DNA of 64,000 bases, from assembly GCA_949358305.1 (NCBI GenBank), contig OX442314.1, forward strand, positions 29,993,118-30,057,117, in the 5' to 3' direction. A model generated the notes under the pieces. It saw nothing but the letters and a program-made list of their open reading frames with translations, made no database searches and had not been told where the DNA came from. How positions within the stretch are numbered: position 1 is the first letter of the stretch; each line of letters opens with the position of its first letter. Below, piece by piece: positions 50,920 through 62,000 of the stretch. This DNA comes from Strigamia acuminata. Taxonomy: Eukaryota; Arthropoda; Chilopoda; Geophilomorpha; Linotaeniidae. Made by a program: the position numbers and the translations under genes.

Positions 50920-51260
50920 GGTTTTATTTTTTTTCTGATAGAGCTTAATGAAAAATTATTTTTCATATTAAGAAAAAATAAAATATGGGCCTTTATCATT
51001 GTTTAATAACAATCGCAACATCGGGTGTTGACAAGGCAAAGAATCATGGGAGTATGACGTTGTCAGTTCTCTAGTTCAGTTGACCTGGAACTAGTTCCGA
51101 GCTTAGATTAGGTTAGGTTAGGTCTAAAAACTTGCATTGCGAACCTGGAATGTTCTCGATTCAACCACCCCGACGGGCTGGAACATTTCCAGACAGGCCT
51201 TATCGGAATTCTTTAGGCGGGTCTACCCTGAAAACGGATTCAATGTGTGGAACATTCGCT

Positions 51261-51448
51261 CAGGGGCGGATCTAGCTTTTCAGGGGCCCTGGGCTCGAGG
51301 TTTTTTCGGGGCCCCTTTATTACAATTTTTAATAGCAACCTCTTTCTTTTTTTTTTTTTTTATTACATTGCCTTGTGTCTTGGGGGCCCCATAAAATTTG
51401 GGGGCCCTGGGCTCAAGCCCCATTAGCCCTATGCTAGATCCGCCCCTG
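51261..51448. mobile_element. hAT-like MITE, second copy
   Basis: Ends CAGGGGCGGATCTAGC and GCTAGATCCGCCCCTG form a perfect 16-bp inverted repeat. It is the sister of 17305-17494 with fewer changes. No 8-bp target duplication seen. Confidence 0.7.
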
Positions 51449-51474
51449 TCGATTAGGCAATTTAAGATTGTAAT

Positions 51475-51680
51475 ATTTTACACAATCTAAAAATTGTGCG
51501 GATCAAACCAATTCGGCCGTACGAAACATAAGAACAGGCATACAATGTTCATTCAGGACGAAATAAAACTTGGGAATATCAAGCTGATTCATCTGCAGAC
51601 AACGGAAATGATCGCAGACTTCTTGACCAAAGCGGTGGCCGAAGATAAATTTGCGGAGGGTCGAAAAGCGTAAGCCATAG
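51475..51680 (+). pseudogene. copia pol fragment, third copy
   Basis: It matches 17520-17704 and the right part of 38110-38400 (IQDEIKLGNIKLIHL, AVAEDKFAEGRKA). Confidence 0.65.
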
Positions 51681-52019
51681 TTTATTCATTTATTTATTTA
51701 TTCGTTTTGATTGAATGTTAATATAAGTTTTACAAATTAAAACTAACGATGATTCATATGGAGGTTTGTTGGGCTATTATAAAAACGTAAGTTTTACAGA
51801 TGTATGATGTAACAGCACAAAGCTCGCGTGTATTGTTACGGTTACCGTTACAGTAAAAACACTTGTCATTTTTTCGACTCAATCCAAGCATCTGGAATCA
51901 AACAACTTTCACATAAATTTTTATGACTCCGTTAAACACAAATTTAGTATAAATGTCGAAGCCGTCTGAATTAAATCCATTGCAAGCCACTTCGCGCGCT
52001 CTACCGACATTCATCCAAA

Positions 52020-52940
52020 ATGAAAATATTCTTCCTAAGCCTAACTTTGACATTTTGTCAAATAACTGCTGCTGCTGAAACGGTAAGAAAAAGCTTCTGC
52101 CCCCAAATTCAGTTAGCCTTCATTGCAGAGCATTCCCATTTACTGTTTTTCTATATTTTTCTCTTTAATTTATTTTACTAATTTCCATGTCCTTTGTCAA
52201 CAGTGTGATGTAACGACGCGTGCAACAAACGCCCTGTGCAGTTATTTTCACATGAAACTACATCGAGTCGACTATACAGTAAGTTTGTTTTAAAGAAATA
52301 TTAGAACAAAATACAACTAACGAAAAAATAATAATTTCTAATAGTTTTCCTATAAATTATGTCAGTGTATTCATGGCATCTTTAATCAATCGGTAATTAC
52401 ACAATCGCATTGCATGATTGATTCACTTCCGCTACTTGCCAAAAGTTGTCATTCTTAATTATTTTAGATAAAGCCATGCGACAGAGCCCAATATAACTTT
52501 ACAGTTTTACCTCATTGCAACACTTTTATTAAATCCGTACGTGTCGCTATTTTTCCCCTTCATTTTTAGAATTAAAATAAATCATTTATATAATTTTTAA
52601 TTACAGGAAAACTACGTCAAATTTGCTGAGAACAAAATAATTCCCACTGCGATTAATCTGCTCTTTAGGGATGCAATTGGTGTGTGCTCAAAAACCCGCG
52701 ACGAAGTTGATCGTGGTTTATATAATTTTTTCAAAGACGGTGCTCCTGCATTATTCATCCGTAAATAATTTAGTTTAATTTGTTTTTAAAGTCATATTTA
52801 TGTGAAGTCTTTGTTTGAGTTTAGAAGCGTTAGTAACATCACTATTCCCTCAAGAAGAAGCTGTTGCATTCAACATGTGTTACACGCAAATTCGGCAAAA
52901 TTTTCTAAATTTTTACAATGCACTTTTCATGATCAAATAA
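52020..52940 (+). CDS. secreted cysteine-containing protein B3, six exons
   Basis: Exons: 52020-52082, 52204-52278, 52345-52392, 52468-52536, 52607-52760 and 52825-52940, giving 174 residues. It is closest to B1 (exons 3 and 4 nearly identical). All introns have GT/AG. The tail after FNMCYTQIRQ differs from B1 and B2 (NFLNFYNALFMIK). The TATA word is changed to TATAAATG (51948). Same signal peptide with one change. Function unknown. Confidence 0.78.
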
Positions 52941-53282
52941 ACATTTCGGATACATGTTTATGTTTCATTCAGAGAAATTTAATTAATGCTAAAATAAACA
53001 ATAATATCTAGAGAATCAATCGTTTGAGTCAATAACCTCTTCTAAAAAAAAACATTTAGAATCGAAGTTGAGAATCGCAGTTGATGTTCCATGTCTGCTA
53101 AAAATGCACGAGCTAAACACCGCACGGTGCCGCATGATCTAACCAAAACATGGCTGCCACTAACTTCCTTCTCAAATAAAAATATAAAATTATAAACACG
53201 TTTTTATTACTTAAAAATCATGGTATTTTTTATTACTTAACAAAATACCATGCAAAAAATATATATATATCTAAGGAGAGCC

Positions 53283-54201
53283 TGGTCCCGAATAAGGGCC
53301 CGGGCAACGATTAGCAGCCTGAAGGGTGGCGGCAAGCTAATCCCCTTACTCGATCATTTCACAAATTTTGCCGGGTCTGTTGGAATTATAAAATAGAAGA
53401 GAAATGCTCACGAGTAGAACTCAATCGATACAAACGTGGCTTATACTAAGTTTGGTTGGGGCCCCTAATGGCGGAGCGACCAAACTGAGTAAACGCGCAC
53501 TAATCGCGCACAAAAGACAAAATAATAACTCATGGCCAACTTGAACTAAATCTCCAATCTTTCGGCGTGTATCAGCGGCATAAAACGAACGAAAACAATA
53601 GGTCAACGAAAGGAAAGGAATTCTAAGATGACACGCGGAATTAAGCACGCGATATGACAATGAATATACTCAACACGCATAAATCAATCGCATGGAGTCA
53701 ATACTGTGAACTAACACAGGAGAAAGGTTGCCAAATGCTCAGGCCAACTAAGGCTCTTACTAAGCTCATGGACTTGTACCTTCTGATTGAATCTGGCTTG
53801 AAACAGCTCTGAAGTGAACTTGGGCCAGATCCAATACAGAATTAGAGGTAAAAGCCAATGAGAAAGCCAATCAGACGCGTACGTGAAGGATCATCACGAT
53901 GACTAAGCGCGTGTGACTCAAACATTTAAATTAGGATGGATAAACTAAGTGAAATCAAGAGGGGTAACAGTGAGAAATACTTAACTTAGACCAGTCTGAT
54001 GTGGCACAGTTGAGCCACTCCAGACTGAGTCAAGGGATGAAAATGAATACAAAATGAGGTGAAAAGGTAGGCAAACTCAAATATTAGGGTTAGGATTTAT
54101 TAGGAGTTTAACAAATCAAACAATGATTAGGAACACGGAAAACGCGTACAAACACAAAAATTCGATGGGATTACAAGGCGCGTTAATGCCGGGCCGTGAC
54201 A
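53283..54201 (-). repeat. putative 3' LTR of a second long-LTR element
   Basis: On the minus strand a purine-rich tract (CGTCCGAGGGGTG) is followed by TGTCACGGCCCGGCATTAAC at 54201. The likely other end is near 53283 (minus-strand ...CGGGACCA), just inside a break in homology with the B2 flank. Length would be about 919 bp. No second copy lies in the window, so the boundaries and the LTR nature are inferred. Confidence 0.45.
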
Positions 54202-54748
54202 CACCCCTCGGACGAGAGTGTTTTTATTTTCGACATCACTCTGAAAGCAAAAGATAATAAAAAGCGATACAAAATCAAATGACAATTGGAATGATTGAAA
54301 TCAAAAATTAAACAATAATGAGGCGCGAGAACTTATCGCGTGGACTCAACAACACAAGCAGGCGTTAAGCGCCGAAAACAAAACAAACACACTACTAGCC
54401 CAAGCGCCAGGCCAAGAATGCACTAACTGCATCAAATCACTCGCGTAGAGATCTCGACGCTCAGACTATTACACTACAATAACGAAAACTTAAGGTCGCG
54501 AAGAGAAAACAAAAATCAAAAACGCAAGGGTGAGGCGCGAAGCTTCGCGTGGACTCAACAACACAAGCGAATCAAATCTCACACTTCAAAAATTTACACA
54601 CGACCAAAAGACACAAATAAAAATATCACAATTAAGCAAAAAGTTCAATATCACTGGTATTGTTCAAATAAAAAATTAAAGTCACGTTCAGAGCACACAG
54701 CAGAAGTCATTGTCGGGAAATTGTCACTTTCACTTAACTGGACGCGCC
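54202..54748 (-). other. 3' untranslated part of the second element
   Basis: No frame. A segment close to gaggcgcga then cgcgtggactcaacaacaca occurs twice (about 54320-54362 and 54532-54573). Confidence 0.5.
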
Positions 54749-55926
54749 TCAGAACTCGTAGCCGGTGACGGCTGTTACAAGCTCCTTCATAAGCGTGATG
54801 GCGCGATAGGTGACAACGTCACCGAGTTGTTGCTCCGCGCGGGGGCGAAATTCCGTGAGGGTGTCGGCGATCAACTGCTGGAGCACACGCATATGTCCCT
54901 CTCCAAGCAAATGCACAATTGCGGCCACGTTTTCAGGCAGACCGAGCTCCTTCTTTATAATTAAATAAAAGAACTCACGCCAGCGAGTGCTATCGGCATC
55001 CAAATAAGTGTCCGTTCTCCAGCGCGATGGTGGCTCCCACTCAAGAGTGCCCATTGGGAAGAGCAAGTCGAAGTTGGCACGCGCCATGATGGTCTCAAAA
55101 TACAACTCAAGTTCGCGGCATGAAACAAAATCACGCTTATGATGCTGGTCACTCACCAACTTCTGAATCGCGACGGTTAAATCCTCCGGTTGAGTAGCAA
55201 ATGGGAGGTCTCGCTGGACTTGGCGGCCAGTGAAAATTGGCAAAAGCTGGCGACGTGGACGCGTCTCATCCTCCTCGTCATCATCGGATAAATCCGGCAG
55301 ACATTCGACTCCTCGCCCAGCATCGGTCAGGTGGATACGCAGATCGGGCAATTCTCCGACGTAGTCCATCGACTGCTCCAATTGGGAGGGTGAAGAACGA
55401 GGGATCATCCCTCCAGGAAATGCGGCTTCACGACGGCGAGTGGCCTCGTCGTGGCATCGAATCAACCACTCCATGTCGGTCTCGGCCCAATCGCGTACCA
55501 AGTCCACACCAAAAGGGGTCGCCATCTCATCCATCTCGCACTGAACCTGGCCGACCGGCAACAACGCAGTGGACAGGGCTGCTTCATCAACCGGCGGTGG
55601 CACCTCCACAATTTCTGGCAAAATCTCGGAAATTTCCACTCGAGACGGCAAAACCTCTGGTACACGCCGCAATGTGGGCACCGGTCTGCACTGGGGAACC
55701 ATTATCCCCGAAGCAACGCCAAAGAAACGCGACGATTCACAGGCACTCGCAATCTCCACCTGCATCGAACGCTGGGCACCGTGCAGGAGGGAATCATCCT
55801 GCAGGCGGGAAATATCCCGTAGCAAATGAGCATTACGCTCAGCAATTAATCTCAAACGCTGATGCTCCTCAACCGATCGCGCAGCACCGACCACAACAGC
55901 AGCCTGCGGGTTATCCCGTCTCTGAC
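54749..55926 (-). CDS. unrecognised ORF, last in the second element
   Basis: A minus-strand frame of about 391 residues. A minus-strand acceptor TTCATTCACAG ends at 55927, and the frame is open from there (ARQRRDNPQAAVVV), so it is probably a spliced or frameshifted continuation; the first internal start would be a GTG at 55894. It has an acidic run (DLSDDDEEDETRPRR) and a helical end (FYLIIKKELGLPENVAAIV, ADTLTEFRPRAEQQLG). No signal peptide, membrane segment or known motif. In position it matches ORF 3/4 of the gypsy-type element. Confidence 0.5.
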
Positions 55927-56017
55927 GCGCCTGTGAATGAAGACGCGACGTGATAGGTGGCGGATTTCACGGCTGTCCTCGGACCATCGGCGCCCATTGT
56001 CGGAAAAAGGATGGAAG

Positions 56018-59000
56018 TTAAGGCGTAACGGTGCCAGGCGCCATAACAAGGCATCCAATCGGCGGGTATTGCCAATTATGTGGACGCACTCCCATCCTAG
56101 CGGCCCTCTGGATGGTATTCCGCCAGTGAGCCTCATGTTGAATAACGAAGCGGTTACAGTCAGATGCGGATCCCAGGAGCGGCTGGAAGATATCGGGCAG
56201 GACATAAAATGATATATCTCTCCCATCCGCCATCGTCTGTCCCAGGCAAAGGGCCTGCACGCGTCGCATCCATATTCTAAATTGAGCCCAACGCAGGTTC
56301 CCAAACCCTTCGCACGCGAAGCACTCATCCCCGCCATGGTGGAGGTGGCCCCAGCCCGAACAAACGGGGCAAAGTTCGCGATTCGGGAAGGCCCGACACA
56401 TCGGATGGTCCGGGTGATAATCGGGCATGAGGACAGTGTTAGGTTATAATATTTACTAAAGACATTGTATATATTATTGTGTCGTATTATCAAGCAACTA
56501 CGCTTGCTATTTGTTCCTTCTGTATATATGTCATTTGTATCTATACTTTGCGTTACGAGCATTTGCAGTGTTTACATTTGATATGTATAACTTCTATATT
56601 GCGCCTATAGGTGGCACTTGTATACCTTTGGATCACGTGATTAGACAGATTAAACTCACTCTATGTTTAGCTTTTCACCTGCAAACACCTGGCTCTTTAT
56701 TTGGGTTTTCCACACCACTGCAAAACTGGGCTTTTGCTAATGATTTTCACTACAAATCAACAAGGTTATGGGCCAAACAACGTGGGAAAACCCTGGAAAA
56801 CAATTTGAAGTCATTTTCAACAAGTTGGAACCAATTAGAGGTGAAGAAATCAATTTCCTCTAATTTATTCAAAATGGCGGCGCCCACGAGAGAGGATGAC
56901 AACTTGTGTTTATGCCGGGATTCCATGGATTTTCAAGCAGCAGAGAGTCACTAAACAATACAGGAACACTATCTGGGGTTTGAAAGATATTAAACCCATT
57001 AATTATTCGTTTTTCGTTTTCGAATTTTGGTTTTTTGGACGTTTTTCCGTGTCGCGAGGCGAAGCACGTATCGGCGACGTGTCGGCATTTACGCAGAGTA
57101 AACGTTTTCTTCGAGTGTTGGACAAGGACAATAATTTCTCGACAACCACACGTGAAGTGTGAACGAGAAAGAAGAAAGGAGACACAAAAGTGACGGAAAA
57201 CAAGCGGATTCTTGCGACGAGACGACACCTGACTTCATGAACGAGTTTGTCAACGCGGAAAAGACATTAAAACGAGGCGAAATCAACAATACAACATTTG
57301 GAAGAAAAGAACATTCTGTTTATTTCGAATTTATTTGTTTTGAATACAATTATTAGCTTAGAGTTGTGTGAGGATTAATACTAACCTATACTAAGAGCGA
57401 ACTAACCTCACAACACTGCACTTAGTTGTGAGTAACAGTAGGGAAAGTGTTTTTGCTAAAATTCAAAGTGAAGTTGTGTAATTTTCAACAAATTTCGGAT
57501 CATCAAACAAGAGGAACAAGATGGATTCAGAAAAACCAGAGAGGAAAATCACCTTACTGAATAGAGAGAACTATGATTCCTGGAAACAACAGATAAAAGT
57601 ACTTTTAATGCATCATGGTTGCTGGGGTTTCACCGATGGAACTGAGGAAGCACTGGCACCGGGAGCGTCATGGCGTGATCGCTCGGATTACAAGCTGCGA
57701 AAAGGACGAGCATTCAGCCTAATTTACTACTCGATCGAGGAGCAGTACCACGAACTGCTAAGCGGGATCGAAGACGCGAAAAAGGCATGGAACACGCTGA
57801 AGACAAACTTCGAACCAGTTTCGAGAGCGCGGATCATTCGTTTGTTGGACGAATTTTTCAGTTTGAAGTACGAACCGGCGACAGAAACAATTGGCGTCTT
57901 CGCTGCAAAAATTAGGAATGCGGCAAAGAAGTTAGCGGACGTCAAACACCAGTTAGCGGACTTAGATCAAGCTTTCCAATTAATACGCTACTTACCACAA
58001 GAGTACCAATCGATTGTGCAAAATAACTACAGGTGGGAAGATGTTAATTTCACTTTGGAGAAAGTGGAAGCCGAGTTGGTTGCGGAAGGACGACTTGTGC
58101 AACAACGAAGGGATTCGGGCCAGGGGCCGATCATTGACGCTTTCAGCACAGGGCCAAATCCGACTAACTCCAAAAGCAATGACAATTCCTCGAAATTCCA
58201 ACAACAAGGAAACAGCAGTCAAAGTAATCGAGGATACCAAGGCGGACAGAATTACAGAGGCCGGTCGAATTACAGAGGTGGCAAAAACACAAGAAACTTT
58301 TGCGGGAACACAACCGGATCATCAGGACAGGGGCCGTGTTTTCGCTGCAATCAACCAGGACATTGGGCGAGAGATTGCACAGCCCAATTGCCACCAAACA
58401 ACAACTTAAATACAAATAGTGTCGAGGAACTAGACGCTAACATGCTAGATGTCGGATTTTTGACCGAATTAGACAAAGAGGAGATGCTGCAGTGCAGCAC
58501 AGCGAATAATTGTTGGATATATGACACAGGGGCAACAGGACATTTCTGTAAAGAAAAAGACCAGTTTTTCAATTTCAAACAAACCACTGGGACCATCAGC
58601 CAAGCAGATAAAAAGACATTAATCCAAATCCAAGGCGTCGGGGATGTCTGTGTGATGTGCGTCGTAGGGAAGGAAACGATTCCAATAACTTTAAAGAAAG
58701 TTTACTACGCACCGGATTTGAGAAGAAATTTAATGTCGGGACCGTGTATTGATGAAGCAAGATGCAAGGTTGCAATTGGTTCCGGAATAGTTAAGATTTA
58801 TGATCCACAGTGGAGACGACAATTAATGCAAGCTGTGAAAAAGGACAGGCTATATTACATTCAAACAAGTGATCAGAAACCAGATTTCGAGAAGTTGAGA
58901 CAAAAACAGAACAACAAAGCTAGTGTTGGCGAACAACAGAAACAAGAGCCAACTGGACCAACAAAAACTGCATCTAATCCAGAAGAGGCCAGACTCTGGC

Positions 59001-62000
59001 ACGAACGATTGGGACACATCCATTTTCCAAGCGTGCAACAGATGAGCAAGCGGGATGCGGTGATTGGATTACCAGTTTTAGACGTCCCAATCACACAGTG
59101 TGATGTCTGCACTTTGGCGAAAAAGAAGTCGGTCTCGCACAAGTCAATACCTGGAATTAGATCGAAACAGCCACTAGAATTGCTGCACATGGATGTATGC
59201 GGAGCTTTTGGGACAGCAACGCTCTCAGGAAACAGATATTTCCTAACTATCACAGATGACTATTCGCGTTATTCAACTGTATATCTGATGAAGAAAAAGG
59301 ATGAAGTATTCGAGATATTCCAGAAGCACGTGAAACGGATAGAACAATTGCTCGGAAAATCGGTTCTAGCAATTCGAACCGACAATGGAATGGAATTTTG
59401 TTCCAACAAGTTTGGAGAGTACCTCGAGGGACAAGGAATTGCACACGAGAGAACCAACGCGTACACGCCTCAGCAAAATGGAGTTTCTGAGGGGCTGAAC
59501 CAGACTTTGGCGAACGAAATGCGTGCGCTTATCTACGATGCGCAATTGGAACATCGCTTTTGGGGCGAAGCAATCCTCACTTTCAACTATCTCAGAAATA
59601 GGATTGCCAAATTGAATTCGGACAAAACACCAATGGAACTATATTATGGTCGCAAACCATCGCTTCGACACCTGCGAAAATTTGGAAGTTTGTGTTTCGT
59701 GCAAAAGAAAATTCGAGAGGGCAAAATAGACAATAAGGAACTGCACGGAATTATGCTTGGCTATTCCCGGATAACAAAAGGATACAGGGTCTGGCTACCT
59801 GAATTTTCCAAAGTGATCGAAACCAGCGATGTGAAGTTTGTCGAGAGCAGGCGCGGAGTTGAAGGCGTGCTGGGCCTACCGGAGAGATACACGAGTTATA
59901 TCGACAATCTGGACGATAACTTAGACAATGACAACGATCGCCAATACTACTCCGACGAGGATGTAAGGCCACCGCTACCTCCGCCGCAACCAATTAAGAA
60001 GAGAGAAGAAGAGGAGTTGCCTCCAGTTAAACTGAAATTCAGATTGCCGGATGAAAGACTTCAACCTAAGCCAAATATACCAGGAGCTGAAGCAGGAGTA
60101 AAACCACAAGGCGTTTTGCCACAACCATATCTTTTCAATCCAATACCTACGATACCTGATCTTGTTTGGAAGAAGACCAACTGGACAAAGAGACATTGAA
60201 TATACCATCGAAGGATACGATAAGCCAAGATTGCGTTCAATCCCAGAAGTGAGACGTTATTGCAAGGATCACAATCTTCGTATTCCCGAACACCTTTTCG
60301 AGGACAAAAGGAAGAAAAAGCCCTCCGAATCGAACGCAACTGCCGACAATTTCGACCTAGATCTGGACGATTTATCTCTTGATTTTGAAGCCAATCATCT
60401 CGAAGTTCATATCCCTACACGCTTTGAGCAGATTGCTAATTTACCACAAAAGGAGGAATGGAATCAAGCGATGTCCGACGAGATCGACACGATGCACGAA
60501 CGTGACGTATGGGAATTAGTTCCACCGCCACCCGACACTAAAGTGATAGGATGCAAGTGGATCTACACAATCAAACGGAATGAAAAGGAGGAGATAGCCC
60601 GATACAAAGCAAGACTTGTCGCACAGGGTTTTTCGCAAATCTACGGCGAGTCTTATGAAGAAACTTTCTCGCCTGTGGTCGACTTCTCCATCGTACGCTT
60701 CATGTTTACGCTGCTGGTATGCATGTTGAAGTGGTCCTACATTCAGGCTGATGTCAAATGCGCTTATCTCTACGCAAAGCTGCACAAGACCATATATATG
60801 CGCCAACCGAAGGGATTTATTTGCAAAGGAAAGGAAAATTACGTCTGTAAACTCCTTCGTGCAATATATGGCTTGCACCAGTCAGGCAGAGAGTGGGGCA
60901 TCGAATTGGAGGACACTTTATTGAGACTGGGACTGGAACATGTGAACTGGTGCAACTGTGTTTACAAGTTTGGAAACGTGGCATATTTGATTGTATATGT
61001 CGACGACCTCGTTGTTTTCGGCAGGCAGTACGAAGATGCCATGAACGTCCTGAATATGGTTAAAACCCAATTCGAAGTTGCTGGGAGTGGAATTCCATCC
61101 ACATAATCAACAGATGGTGTTGCATCAAAGATCTTATATAAATAAGGTCCTGCTCAAGTTTAAGAACCATCTGGAAATAGTCAAGATTAGATCGCAGCCG
61201 ATGACGAAATCTACCGTTCTCATGAAGAAGCAGTGCCCAACCACGATAGATGACTTTAAACATATGGAAGGAATCCCTTACAGGAACTTGCTTGGATGTC
61301 TGGCCTTCATCGCATCGAGAACCAGACCGGACATCACGTATGCAGTTAACATACTGAGCCAATTCCAATCTAATCCAGGATGGGACCACTGGATCGTCCT
61401 ACTGGATTTACTCAGCTATGTTAGAACAACCAAGAACTTAGGACTGATGCTTTTCCCGAATAATCGAATTGAAATTATTGGGTACAGCGACTCCGATTAT
61501 GCAAATAATAGAGACGATCGGATTTCCATTGGAGGGACCTTAGTAACTCTAGGCGGCGCACCAATTTATTGGAGAACTTTCAAACAACGGAATGTGACGC
61601 TGTCCACAATGGAAGCCGAATATGTGGCCCTTACGGAAACGGTGAAGGACTACATTTGGATCGTCCGAGTCCTACACGAGATCGCCCCTAATCTTGCAGA
61701 TCACTTCTACCACCGTGTTCTTTGCGATAATATTTCCACAGTAGATTTCACTAAATCTAACATCGAGAATCGCAAAACTAAACACATCGATATAAGATAT
61801 CATTTCATCCGGGAGCTTGTTAGGAGAAACAACCTACAGATCTCACACGTGGGGACAAAGCATAATTTTGCAGACATTTTTACCAAGTCTGTCGACAAGG
61901 TTGATCTCTTGCATTTTTGTAATCTTTTCCTTGTTGACATTTGTATGCTAAGCGCTTGATTATACGAGGGGGCCGATTGTTAGGTTATAATATTTACTAA

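Larger units (their letters stand above)
50924..51947. other. spacer between A2 and B3
   Basis: It repeats 16930-18001: TTAGG triplet near 51110, hAT-like MITE, copia fragment, one 39-bp unit. A frame at 51137-51260 reads GWNISRQALSEFFRRVYP then ENGFNVWNI, and its DNA is partly kept near 17215-17305; I cannot name it. Confidence 0.6.

Noticed and set aside
56511-56954. Host gene at 56511 and again at 62052
   Set aside because: Both frames lie in the identical LTRs of the second copia element and run into its leader or the flank.
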